64,000 nt of DNA from Ottelia alismoides (lineage: Eukaryota; Streptophyta; Magnoliopsida; Alismatales; Hydrocharitaceae). Below the pieces are notes generated by a model. That model saw nothing but the letters and a program-made list of their open reading frames with translations. It did no database searches and was not told the origin of the DNA. Positions 22,742 through 34,190 of the stretch are shown here, piece by piece; position 1 is the stretch's first letter, and every line of letters starts with the position of its first letter. Location of the stretch: NCBI GenBank assembly GCA_037367405.1, contig JAZKJV010009616.1:62001-126000 (forward strand). Direction: 5' to 3'. A program made the translations under genes and the position numbers.

Positions 22742-25700
22742 TCACGCAAAATGAATAGGGGCCACATCAACGACCCGCGGCTCATGATCTAGAAATGGCT
22801 TGAGCCGCTGGCCGTTCACTCGAAAGGTACTCTCAGAAGACAACTCGGATATATCAATGCTACCGTTGTCATGTACCTTTCTCACCAAGTAGGGTCCCTT
22901 CCACTTGCTCTGTAGCTTCCCTGGAAATAGGCGAAGCCTCACATCAAACATCCATACTCTCTGTCCAGGCTCAAAATACTTGTGGCTGATATGAGAATCA
23001 TGCCACTCCTTCATTCTCTCCTTATACTGTAGGCTGTTTGAGAAGGCGGTATCTCTAAGCTCCTTTAAGGCTGCTAACTCTGCCCTCCTCTGGTCTCCCA
23101 CACCATCTGGATCCATAAGTATCTTAGTGACTGCCCAAAGTGACCCGTGTCTCAGCTCAGCAGGCAAATGGCACGGCTTGCCATATACGAGGCGAAAGGG
23201 AGATGTGCCCAATGGTGTCTTGAAAGACATCCTATATGCCCACAAGACCGAGTCCAAAAACTGTGACCAATCCTTTCGGTCAGGGCGGACGACTTTCTGT
23301 AATATAGTCTTGATCTCCCTGTTCGACACCTCGGCTAGACCATTCGTCTGTGGATGGTAAGGTGTAGCAACACGATGGTCTATACCAAACTCGCTAGCAA
23401 GGGCCTTTACATGGTCGTTGATGAAATGAGACCCCCATCTGAAATCAATACTCGAGGTACCCCGAACCGCGTGATGATGTGCTTCCTCAAAAATCTGCAA
23501 ACTGTCCTCGCATCAACGGCTCGGGCGGGGAGAGCCTCAACCCAACAACTAACATAGTCTACGGCCAACAGAATGTACTCAAATCCCTGACTCTTAGGGA
23601 ATGGACCCATGAAATCGATGCCCCATGTGTCAAAAACCTCACAGAAGTGAATGGGCTGCATCAGCATCATATCACGCTGTCCACAAGTGCCCATCCTTTG
23701 ACAGTCAGCACACCTCTTCACGAACTCATCAGAGTCCTTGAAGAGGGTAGGCCACCACAAGCCGGATTGGAGAACTTTCTGTGCCGTTCTCCTCCCAGAA
23801 TGATGTCCTCCTGCCTCAAGCTTGTGGCAGTAAGTGAGGACGCTATGGTGCTCCTCCTGAGGAATGCACCTACGCCAGACGCTGTCCCCTCCTTCGTGGT
23901 AAAGGATGGGATCCTCCCAGTGGTAGGACTTGGCCTTCGCAAGGAAGGTCTCAAGCCTCTGCCTGGGCCAATCTTGTGGGACTTTCCCAGCAACGAGAAA
24001 GTTCACAATATCGGCATACCACGGGAGTGAGGCGATAGCAAGGATCGCCTCGTCTGGGAAGGTCTCACAAATGGGATCAATATGCTCAGACTCCTCAGGC
24101 TACTCTAAACGGGAGAGATGATCCTCCACCACATTCTTGACTCCAGGCTTATCCTTGATCTCAATGTCGAACTCCTGGAGTAGAAGGATCCATCTAGTCA
24201 GTCTGGCCTTGGCATCCTTCTTTGCCATGAGGTATCGGATGGCGGTGTGATCAGTGTACAAGGTCACTCTAGATCCAATAATGTAAGATCTGAACTTATC
24301 TAGGGCGAATACTACGGCTAGCATCTCCTTCTCTTTGACTGTATAATTCCGCTGCGCGGAATCCAATGTGCGGCTAGCGTAGTGGATAGCAAAGGGGGCT
24401 CCATCCCTCCTCTGTCCCAGCACGACCCCTATGGCAAAATCGGAGGCATCCGTCATGATCTCGAATGGGAGAGACCAATCAGGCGGCTGAAGAACATGAG
24501 CCTCAATAACACTCTGCTTGAGAGTCTCAAAGGACGAAAGACACTTGTCATCGACAAGGAACTCGGTGTCTTTCGTCAGTAGGTCAGTCAACGGTCGGGC
24601 AATCCTGCTGAAATCATGAATGAATCGTCGGCAGAAACCGACATGCCCCAGGAATGACCGTAACTGCCTCAGATTGGACGGCGGTGCGAGTTTTCTAATG
24701 ACATCTACCTTGGCCGGATCAACCTCCATGCCCCTGTTGGAGATGATATGTCCAAGCACCGTCTCTTGAGTCACCATGAAGTGACTCTTCTCCCAAGATA
24801 GCATCAAGTGAACCTCTATACATCGCTGGAGTACTCGGTCTAGGCAGTCAAGACAGGAGTCGAATCCGTCGCCGTAAACCGAAAAATCATCCATGAAGAC
24901 CTCCAAACACTCCCCTACCATGTCCGAAAAGATCGACAACATGCATCTCTGAAAGGTCGCAGGGGCGTTGCATAGCCCAAATGGCATGCGTCGGAAGGCG
25001 TATGTACCGAAGGGACAGGTAAAGGTGGTCTTCTCCTGGTCCTCAGGAGCGACGGCCACCTGGTTGTAGCCCGAGTACCCATCCAGAGCCAATAGTGGCT
25101 CTTCCCTGCCAGTCTCTCAATGATCTGGTCAATAAAGGGCGGGGGAAATGATCCTTCTTGGTGGCCTGGTTGAGTCTCCTGTAGTCAACACAGACCCGCC
25201 AAGAAGTGGGTACTCCTGTAGCAATCTCCTCTCCAGACTCACTGATCACAATCGTGATTCCCGTCTTCTTGGGCACCACATGCAAGGGGCTGACCCACTT
25301 GGAGTCGGAGATGGGATAGATAAAATCGGCGCTCCACCATTTCGTGATTTCCTTCATGACAACCTCTCTCAGATTTGGGTTCAGCCGCCGCTGGAACTCA
25401 CGCGACGGCTTCGCCCCATCCTCGAGATAGATATGGTGGGAGCACAGGGCCGGACTAATCCCCTAGAGATCTGCTACGCTCCATCCGATTGCCTTGTGGT
25501 TCTTTTTAAGAACCCCCATCAGTCGGGATTCTTGTTCTCTAGTCAGATCGGCGGAGATGATGACTGGGTACATCTCAGGCTCACCCGCAAGAAATCGATA
25601 CTTCAGTGAAGTAGGGAGCGGCTTCAGCTGTGGACAGCTGGGTGCTGGCAAATCTGGCTTCGAAAGAAGCCGCGTGTGTGCTTCCAAATCTGCCCGGGAG

Positions 25701-27429
25701 AATGAGAACGTACTCTCGCAGACTGGATCTGAAGAAGGCTGCTCAACTGAACTATCTCTACTATGCTCGGCATCTACCTCCTCCTCTGCTGTAGGCTCAG
25801 TGGAACTCAGGTCTGGCATGTAATCCTCACAATCTGCCCAATCAGACTCTGAATCTGAGGGATCTGCATCATCTGCGGTGGCATCAGTACCACCATCATC
25901 ACATAACTCAGTGTCGCGGTCGGGAACCGGCTCTGCTGCCTCTGAAGTATCCTGGACCAGGAATGTGCTCTCCAAGCTCTCCTCTGCTATCATCTCTACA
26001 TCAGCGGTGTCTGAAAATGAGAGGATGGCCTGTGCTGCTGGGTCTGTCCAAACTGCCTCATCATCTGTGATCACAAAATCACAGTCCTGGTGGATGTCTA
26101 GCCCTGCATCTGTCAGCTGCTCTGTGTCTGAAGTGGTCTCTGAGCATGATCTCTCTCTAGCTCGGCTGCCCTCGACCGTCTCTATTTGTACACTTTCACC
26201 CTCGACGCGAAAGTATACCTTCCCGCTATCATGGTCAGTCACCGCCTTGGTTGTGGCCAAGAACGGACAACCGAGGATGATGGGGGTATCAGTCACTGAA
26301 TCAGGGATCTCCATGTCCAACACTACGAAGTCCACGGGGAATTGCAGGCCCTGAGTCGTGACGACAACGTCTCGCAACAACCCCTTCGGCCTCTTGACAG
26401 ATCGATCAGCAAACTGAAGGAGTGTCAATCTCTGTCTAAGAGTGCCCAACTCGAAGCGGTCGAGAAGGGCTGCCGGAAGGAGGTTGATCGACGATCCGCT
26501 ATCTAATAGAGTCCGGTCGAACCTCTGTTCTCTAATGTGACACCTGACATACGGGGCTCCTGAATCTGGCCTCTTGGTCGGTAGACGGTTCTGGATCGCG
26601 AAACACGTGGCTTTCATCAGCACATGGATCTCTGAATGGTGGTTCCTCCTCTTCCTCCTGACTGTAGTCCTGTCTCTCAACGAACGCTGAAGAAGGGGGA
26701 TGTGCTGCAAAGCCTCCTGAAGAGTCAGCTGTATGTGAAATCGGTCTATCATCTGCTGGCTGAACTCTTCCTGCTCTCTCTTTTTTGGATTTTCTTTTTT
26801 CTTCCCCTTCCCCATCTGAAGGGCTCTAGGGAAGGGGATCACTGGGTCCTTCTCAGATGAAGGACTAGGAAAAGGTCTAGACGGCTCGACGGCCGGATCC
26901 GCACATACATCACGCACCACAGTGGGACAAGAAAAACCAAACCTTTTCCTTTATTCACAACATAGTTCCGAGGTACATCAGGAGTAGGAAAAATAACAGG
27001 ACTCTCAAACTGAACACGGGTGGTCTCAGCACCACCATCGGCTGGATCAACTGGAAGTCTCGCGGCCTCAGTACCGTGCTCTGGCTCGGCATCCTGGGTG
27101 GCCTCAGTACCACCTCCTCGAACTGGTGAAACGACGGCCTCAGCACCGTCGGTGGAATTAGCATCCTTGGTGGCATCAGTACCACTGTCATCATCACGAG
27201 CGGCCTCAGTACCGCTCTCCTCCTCCTCCTCATCTAGCTCCCTAGGTGTGTCCTCGTGGTGTCGCTCAGACGAGGCGCTGCCTGCTGGTGTCCTACCGCT
27301 CCTAAGTGTGACAAAATCAGCATCAAAAAGGTCTGCAGACATATCATCAAATGGATCACTAGGAGTGGCAGACTCAGTGTAAGCTACCTGCTCAGATTTC
27401 TGCTTCAGGCTGTTGGGGTTCGGCTCTAT
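22742..27429 (-). pseudogene. pol: pol of element B: protease, RT, RNase H, integrase (broken)
   Basis: Minus strand. After an acidic linker, the protease has LLDSGSSINLLP and, further on, IILGCPFLAT (26250-26560). A long acidic linker follows (about 25650-26200). The RT (about 24650-25420) has [39 protein letters not shown] and catalytic FMDDFSVYG. RNase H (24110-24560) has [11 protein letters not shown] and [11 protein letters not shown]. Integrase (22742-24030) has a CADCQ zinc-finger end, the DDE residues in WGIDFMGPFP, LISDGG and NGLAEVSNRE, and the tail GKLQSKWKGPYLV. Breaks: frameshifts near 26940, 25137, 25090 and 23430; in-frame TAG at 25463 (protease-RT border) and 24100 (RNase H-integrase border). 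The frame ends naturally with TGA at 22742. The product would reverse-transcribe and insert the element. Confidence 0.93.
26990..27245 (-). repeat. Degenerate GTEA repeats in the gag-protease linker of element B
   Basis: On the minus strand the frame ending at 26839 contains six short acidic units related to GTEAARDDD: SGTEAARDDD, SGTDATKDAN, STDGAEAVV, GGTEATQDAE, HGTEAARLP and GGAETTRV. They form a low-complexity linker just before the protease region. GGTDATADD recurs in the protease-RT linker. Confidence 0.6.
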
Positions 27430-27432
27430 CTA

Positions 27433-29594
27433 AGCAGGGATGGCGACCTTCCCTCTCACAATGTCCCGCATCTCCTGGCGGAACTCATCCATCTCCCGTC
27501 GAAAGGTAGCCTGCTGATCCGTGAGGAGGCGGGCTATGTCATCCAAGGCGGGGCTCTCGTGGGAGCCCGACGGGTAGCCTCTCTGGTAATGAGGCTGCTG
27601 GAACTGGTGCTGCTGAGAGGGGTAAGTGGGTGGATGCTGCTGCTGGTGAGGCTGCTCACGCCTCCAAGACTGTCCCTGCTGATAGGGACGAGGACCATAG
27701 GACGACTGCTGCTGCTACTGTGGTGGGTACACTGGGGGCTGCTGCTGCAGCTGGTGCTCTCTCTGATGGCCGTACTGGCCTCCCTGTCCTGACGGCTGCT
27801 GCTGGGCTGGGTACCTCCGATCCCCCACCTGAATCCGGGATGGTCTCGTCGGATACCAGGCTGAGGGCGGTCATACCAAATCCTGTTGACATCCATCAAC
27901 GGCTCTGTGTCGAACTGGGGTGGCGGGAGTACTACCAGAGGCTGATCAGGCTGGTATACCACCATCTGCAAGTCTGGAGACGGTGGCGACTGGTAGGTGG
28001 GTTGCGGCTGCTGGTACGGCTCCGCCTGTACAAGGTGAACCTGTCTAGGCTGCTGGTGTGAGCTGGAGCGCTGGGACGAGCTGTTGCTGCTGCCGTGATC
28101 GCCTCGTGACTGAAGACGGGGCTGGGAAGCCGTCTGTGCCTCCTGGAGACACATGAGCTGGGTCTTCATGTCGCTCAGAGTCTGTGCCATCTGCTCCATC
28201 TTAGTGATGCCATGGCACTGCTTCTTCTCAATCAGCTCCATCCGATCCAACTTCTCGCTAATGATGCCCATGTCCGCAGCTGATGACTCTGCCTGGGCTG
28301 CTGCTACTACGGACGAACTGGAAGGACCAACGTCGACCCGTGCTATCCTCTGGTACTGCACGGGTCCTGGCTGCTGCTGGGGTCTGCCCTGAGTATACAA
28401 CCGGGTCTGGGACATCACCATGTAGTTCTCGGCCATCTCCTCGTAGATGGCCCAGACCTGGTCGTGATCCTTGGCGAAGTAAGACCCGCCACAAGAAACG
28501 TTCACCAAGCCCTAGAGCTCTGGTGTGAGCCCGCTGAAAAAACTCTGCACAAGGTTGGGCTTGGAAATGTCGTGGTACGGGCATCGATCAGTCAGCTCTC
28601 GGAACCTCTCCCATGCCTCATGGAACTGCTCGTTGGGGAGCATGGAGAAGTTGCTGATAAGGGCTCCCGCGGCATTGGTCCGCCCGAGTAGATAGTACTT
28701 ATGCAAGTACTCGGTGCGGAGCTGCTCCCAAGTGTAGACAAACTTCCCCAAGTGCTTCAGCCAGGTGGCTGCTCTATCTGCCAAGGAAAAGGGGAAGGCA
28801 ATCATCCGTATTGTGTCCTGGTCCACCTGCCGGTCGTAGACAGTGCTGCAGATCATAAGGAACTCCTGGAGGTGAAGATGGGGCTTCTCGGTGGCGAGCC
28901 TGTGGAAACGGGGGAGTAACTGCAAGGTGTTCGGGGGGAACTTGAAGTCCCCCACGATAGCTGGTAGCACGACCCAGTGATGCATCAGTGTCGATCCGGG
29001 GTTGTGCAACTCCCGCATCGGTCTCGGTGGCTCTCCTCCTCCTGCCGTGGCGGCTGCCGCTGCGGCGGCGGCTGCTGCGGCTGCTGCTGCTGCATCATCC
29101 GGGATCCTCGGCCCGTCTCTCTGCTACTCTCTCTCTGCTCTCATCTGCTCCATCTCTCTCCTCATATCTAGCATGAACGCTCCCTGATCCCTCAGCTGCT
29201 GTTGAACTATCTTGAGGGAGGCGATCAGGGTGGAGTTGATCGCACCCTGGTCCAACACAAAGTGCTCAGGCTGTGGACCTCGACTGCGATCGTCGGAACT
29301 GCCGGCCATGGTGTCTGCAAAATCAAATGATCCGAACTCAGGTGCCGATAAATCTGCCAATCTCTCCTCTGGCACTGGTCTCTCGGAACCGAAAGAAAGG
29401 GGGTCGAGGGGGAACAGGGTGGAATCGTACTCGGGCTCGGAGAGCCGGTCTCGGCTCTCGCGAGCCAACCTAGATGAACGGGTAGACGCGCCCGAAAGCG
29501 GTGCAGCCAAAGGCTGCCTAAGAGATCGTCTGCTCATCATCTTGATGTGTCGAGTAAGGCGGATGAGATCTGGAGAAACTATGATCGCAAACAA
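27433..29594 (-). pseudogene. gag: gag of element B (amber codons and a frameshift)
   Basis: The N-terminal part (29594-29127) ends at TAG 29124. The same frame continues with a polyalanine tract (about 29050-29100) and the Gag core: LHLQEFLMICSTVYDRQVD, AFPFSLADRAATWLKHLG, YTWEQLRTEYLHKYY, FHEAWERFRELTDRCP and LVQSFFSGLTPEL, then TAG at 28512. It resumes in frame with a Gln-rich region and a likely coiled coil (KLDRMELIEKK). Near 27835 the frame shifts by one; the new frame holds another Gln-rich stretch with TAG at 27715 and ends at TAG 27430, after which pol-linker sequence continues in the same frame. The start is probably the MMSRRS pair at about 29540. Gag forms the particle shell. Confidence 0.88.
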
Positions 29595-30127
29595 ACCCCT
29601 CAGTTCACCAACGCAACGCGAGCTGAAGACCGTAAAGGCTCGGTCAAATTATCTTGTCAATTTTATTATGGTGAACAAACAAAATATCAGAGCGATTACG
29701 TGACCTGCTGGGATACCCGATACTATCCCCAACCGACTGTCCCGCATGAAAGAGTCGGTAATCAACCGAGGAAGGTACCGCAGTGCTCTACCTAGTGTTC
29801 GGGTCACTCTCTCGCACAATCAAACCAAACAATGAGAGGGTTGCTCTCCCCAAGACAAATTTTTAGATCAGGTGTCTTTTAGAGTCAATAGCTTAAACAA
29901 TCCCAATTTTATTGTTTTTCTTTTGAATCTTTTTCAATAAAAACAAAAGGCCTAACGAATTTTTCGGTTCTCCTGATTATTAAGTCAAAAACAGGGGGAG
30001 AAGACGAAAAAGCCGATGCGCGATGAAATCAATGATGCATGCAAAGATAGAAATGCGTACCTATCTCCAGCACTCTACATGCAAAGTGATCCGCGCAGAA
30101 TTGAAAAAAAGAAAAGAAACTACCTAT

Positions 30128-33100
30128 ATGGTTGATGAATCCACGATTCATCATCGCAATATCTTGATCTTAGCAAAATCCCTGAGTAAAACCCCAAATA
30201 AATGTCCATAAAATCAATAAATTAACAAAATAACTCTTGTAAATAAAATACATTAATTATTGTATATTAGATTCTACAAAATAAATTAACAATAAAAAGC
30301 CGCAAAAATCAAAGGAGTTTCTCACATGTAAATAGCTCAAAACTTCATATATTTTTAATAAATTCATTTCAACTCCTTTTTGCCTAATTCTTTCTCTAAC
30401 TTGTTTATAAAAATGTATATAAAAATACAAAAATACAAAACAAATTTCATCTCAAATAAATGCTCCTAGATCCCAAAGAGAAAAAGCCGTAAAGTCCAAC
30501 TTCCAAGCTAAATTCCCGCTCCGTATGAACTCCAAATTCACCAAACTCACTTTTAAAGTTCAAGTTAGAAAATTATCTATCCAATGGAAGTGGTTTCATT
30601 AAAATCAGAGCTCATTTGCAAAAGTTGGGTTTTGGGACCTAGATGTACATTGTACATTATGTATATATTCATACTTTCTTCATTTTTTATTGTATCTTTC
30701 TTAATTATTAAAAATACAAAAAATCATACTTGTGTTGTATTTTAATTATAGTATTTTATTGTATTTTTCTGTTGTAAATATCTCTTATTAAAAAGATAAA
30801 AAAATTACATATTAGAAAAGTAAAAAACAAGTGTGTACATGTTGTTTGTCTTCCATTGTAAATTCTCCACTATTTCTCTTCTCTTTTTATTTTATTGTAT
30901 TTAAAGTAGACAACTTTATTTATTTATTTATTATTTAATTTCCATTCTCTACAATAACCACCAATTCAACTCCATTATTCCACCATTTTCCCAACTTCCC
31001 ATTCAACTCCATTAATAATACAACCTCCCATTCAACTCCACCACTTTAATAACCTCCCATTCCATCATCTTTATATACATGTCATTCTCCTCAATTTTGC
31101 CTTTGATCCATCTTTATGTGAGGAGAGCCAAGTTCCCAGAGTTGAATCGGTGACAGCGACGCAACCGCGGTCGAGCAACGACGGCCCTCTCCCCGGTGAG
31201 ATCCGTTGGCTTTTTGGCCAACATCGCAGCCGCAACCGCGCGCTGCTCGAGCTCATCGCACGCCGGCGATTTGAGCGAAGACCGTGCTCACGAGAGCACT
31301 CCATAGGCGACCGTATCATCGTAGGTAAATTTCCCTTCATTTTAGTTCATTTGGTCTTTTTGCAATTTTTTTAGTACACCACATATCATCCTTTCCACCA
31401 CCACCATCACACCATCATTTTTTCTATTTTGTTTAGTTCATCATCATCACCACCAACCTATCTTACTTTTTCTTTAATCTTATTCCCTGTCTAATCAAAA
31501 TTTAAAAAAATAAAAAAAATTAAAAACAAAAAAGGGTTTTTTTTATTACAGCACCATCATCATCTTCATTTTATCAACGTTGTTAGTTTCTCATTTTTTT
31601 GATCACATTACCGCTCACACCCTCATAATCATCTTCCCTTTTTTGTGTACATATTTCCTGCTTAAAGAAAATTTAAAAAAATAAAAAAATTAAAACAAAA
31701 AAAATCATTAAAGCAGTTTTTTTTGTTAATCAAAATATAAAAAAAAAGAAAAAAAAAGAAAAAAAAGAAGCAGCAGGAGGGCGGGTGCCCCCCGCCAATG
31801 CCATCACCACCTCCACACCGGCCGCCGCAGGCCGACGCCAACCGCCAGCGGCAAGGCCGCCTACAGCTCCCCTCCGCCTCGCCACCGCGGCCTGCCGCCG
31901 CCCCCCTCGCGGCACCCCCGCCCCCAGCCGAGCTCGTCACCAGCGGCGACCTACCGCGCCGCCCTCGCCACCTCCGCCGACCACTGCGCCACCCTCTGAC
32001 GCCCCACACCCACCGCCGACCTCCGCGCGACGCCGCCTCCTCCTTGCGGCCGCGCGCGGCCGCCGCCGACCGACCCCCCTGTGTTGGGTTCTTCTCCTCC
32101 TGCAAGAACGAAGAAGAAGAAGGTAAAGTTATTTTAATATTTTATTGTAAAAATTATGTAATTGTTTTGTATAGTTTATATAATTACAAAGTAGTCCTTG
32201 TATATATTTGCTTTGTAAATATTGTTTTCTGTGTTGCACAAATACCCCTGTGTTTGTACTTGAATTTGGACCTTGTTTTGGTATCCTTTTACTCAATAAA
32301 AATATCATTATGTTGAGCAACTTATCCTCTATCATGTGATTGTTTATTTGTATTTTTGTGAGATATGGGTAATTAACTAAAATTGTTCAACTGAAATTTT
32401 GTGTATTTTACCCATTCCGTGCTCTTAAAATTATATCTCACACACGGTTGTTCTAAAAATTCTAAAAAAATTATATATGATGCCTTAATATGTGCTTAAC
32501 TTATAGTTCAAATTTCACGTTCATTGGAGTTGTCTTGTGCCTGAAATAATTTGTAGAGTGAATTTAGTATTTGATTTTTAATTAAATCTACGTATATCCT
32601 TTTTGCGAAATTTCAAATCTCTTGGATTCTACATCTAAATATCTTTCTGAGATAATTTGCACTATGATTAATTTAACAATGTGGATTTATTAGAAATTAT
32701 TTACTCATTGCCACTCTATTTTCACTAGAAAATCCATAAAAAATTCATAACTTGTCAAAAAATTCTAAAAATATTACTGTACCTTCCTTGCATCATGTTT
32801 TAGTTGCAGTAAATTTTTCATAATTTTTGCTTTCTGTTTGTGTAATAAATTGCGAAAAAATCCATAAAAAGTGTGTATTTTTCATTGTTGCATTTTAACC
32901 CCTAAAATTCTAAAAAAATATGTTTTGTGTTCATCACTGGATTAGGATTCTAGAAAAAATATAATTTGACTGAATTGGATTAATTTAACATTAAAATTAA
33001 TTTGGCTAAGTTGTGTGTTTTCTTAGTGTCTTGATTCACCCGCATTTGCATTTGCTTTGATTTTTGCATAAAAAAATCTAAAAAAATACCGCTTGGAAAT

Positions 33101-33294
33101 CTAAATCTAAGTTTTCAAATTAAACCCGAAGTTGTTCCTTTGCCTCCCTGAGTTCGACCCCTGACTTACCCGGGATATAAATTAAAGCCGAGACACTCTT
33201 CACTGAGATCTTCTCTCGGTTCTGACCGAATCGCTAAGTACACGTATTACAACGAACACGAATTAATCATCATATTTAGCGACTCGCCAATGGT
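30128..33294 (+). mobile_element. Solo LTR F (LTR 30133-33289) with target duplication ATGGT
   Basis: A 3157-bp unit starts TGATGAATCCACG and ends GACTCGCCA, flanked on both sides by ATGGT (30128-30132 and 33290-33294). Element A's uninterrupted leader confirms the empty site. The first bases form the TGATGAAT/ATTCATCA palindrome seen in the other LTRs, so it belongs to the same broad group but a different family (its 3' end differs). No interior region is present, so it is a solo LTR formed by LTR-LTR recombination. A TATA-like CTTTATATACAT is at 31069-31080, a short GC-rich insert at 31130-31320, and a strongly GC-rich island at 31787-32090. Confidence 0.88.
31069..31080 (+). promoter_or_regulatory. 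Candidate TATA box in solo LTR F
   Basis: CTTTATATACAT lies about 940 bases into the LTR, right before sequence turns GC-rich, as in the other LTRs here. Confidence 0.5.
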
Positions 33295-34169
33295 GCAGCG
33301 GTGAAAACCGAGTCCTAAGCAGGCAATTTCTACTCGATAGAACCGTCTAACAGGTCACAGGTCCTTCAAGCCAAAGGGTCCGGTCTCGGTCTACCCCTCC
33401 TCCTCCTGACACATCGGGTTCAGGAGCAGCGCTTGGCAGGGCAGGCTACGGCACGTAGGATCGAAGGGAGTGAGTCAGTTATTTTTATTAATGATATATT
33501 AGTAGATCCAATTAACGAACTATAGGTGCAGGCAGATAATTAAGTGTTTGGATCCTACTAATTATGGCACAGTCAAACAGAAAGTCCTAAATCTAGGGGC
33601 TCGAGAAAAACCGCGTAAAACCGTAAAGGCAGCGAAGAAAAACAAAACCGCGAAAAAGCTGTGAAAAATCCTAAGGGTCCCCCGAGCACACCGGTGCTCG
33701 ACGAAACATACCCGCTAAACAAGTCCAAGTTCAAGTCCACAATCTGTCCCTGTATTATTACAATTAATCAAATGGCAGAAATAAAAAGAACTAATCTACT
33801 CCTCGCCCACTCAGCTCCTCTCTCGCTCTCTCCTGCGGCTCTGTGCAGAAGGCAACCGCCTCCGAATCCCGCGGTTGCGCCGGCTCCTCGAGAGTAGCTG
33901 CCTCGGTCCTCGGGCCCTCGCAAGAAAGAAGACAAGTGTCAAACCAAGAATAATAATCAAATGTGAACAAGAAATAAAATAGGGGTATATGTGCAGAAAT
34001 GACAAAGGAAATAAACAAGCAAAATCAATCAAAAACAAAATGAGAAGAAAATAAAATAAAAGAAAATAAAAAAATAAAAGAAAAACAAAAAGCTGCGGAA
34101 AGCCGCGGACTCAGAAAAAGCCGCGGAAAGCCGCGAAAAAGAAAATAAAGAAAAACTACTAAGCCGTGC

Positions 34170-34187
34170 TCCCCGGCAACGACGCCA
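34170..34187 (-). other. Primer binding site of element B (tRNA-Asp type)
   Basis: Minus-strand TGGCGTCGTTGCCGGGGA, three bases after the 5' LTR, matches the complement of the tRNA-Asp 3' end with one mismatch. Confidence 0.9.
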
Positions 34188-34190
34188 TTC

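Larger units (their letters stand above)
29595..34169 (-). other. Leader of element B, interrupted by solo LTR F
   Basis: The leader has two native parts. 29595-30127 matches 5740-6215 of A; 33295-34169 matches 6240-6998 of A. Between them lies solo LTR F. The conserved SCEGPRTEAATLEEP stretch is at 33791-33935 on the minus strand, next to A-rich sequence (33935-34160). No gene is supported. Confidence 0.7.

Noticed and set aside
24100..29126. TAG used as a sense codon through a suppressor tRNA
   Set aside because: B also has several frameshifts, and CAG decay in methylated repeats explains the stops more simply.
22742..29594. Plus-strand open frames opposite the gag-pol of element B
   Set aside because: They are antisense shadows of the minus-strand coding region; none has a recognisable domain.
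31785..32126. Pro/Ala-rich and Gly/Arg-rich frames in solo LTR F
   Set aside because: Base composition explains them; they lie inside an LTR.
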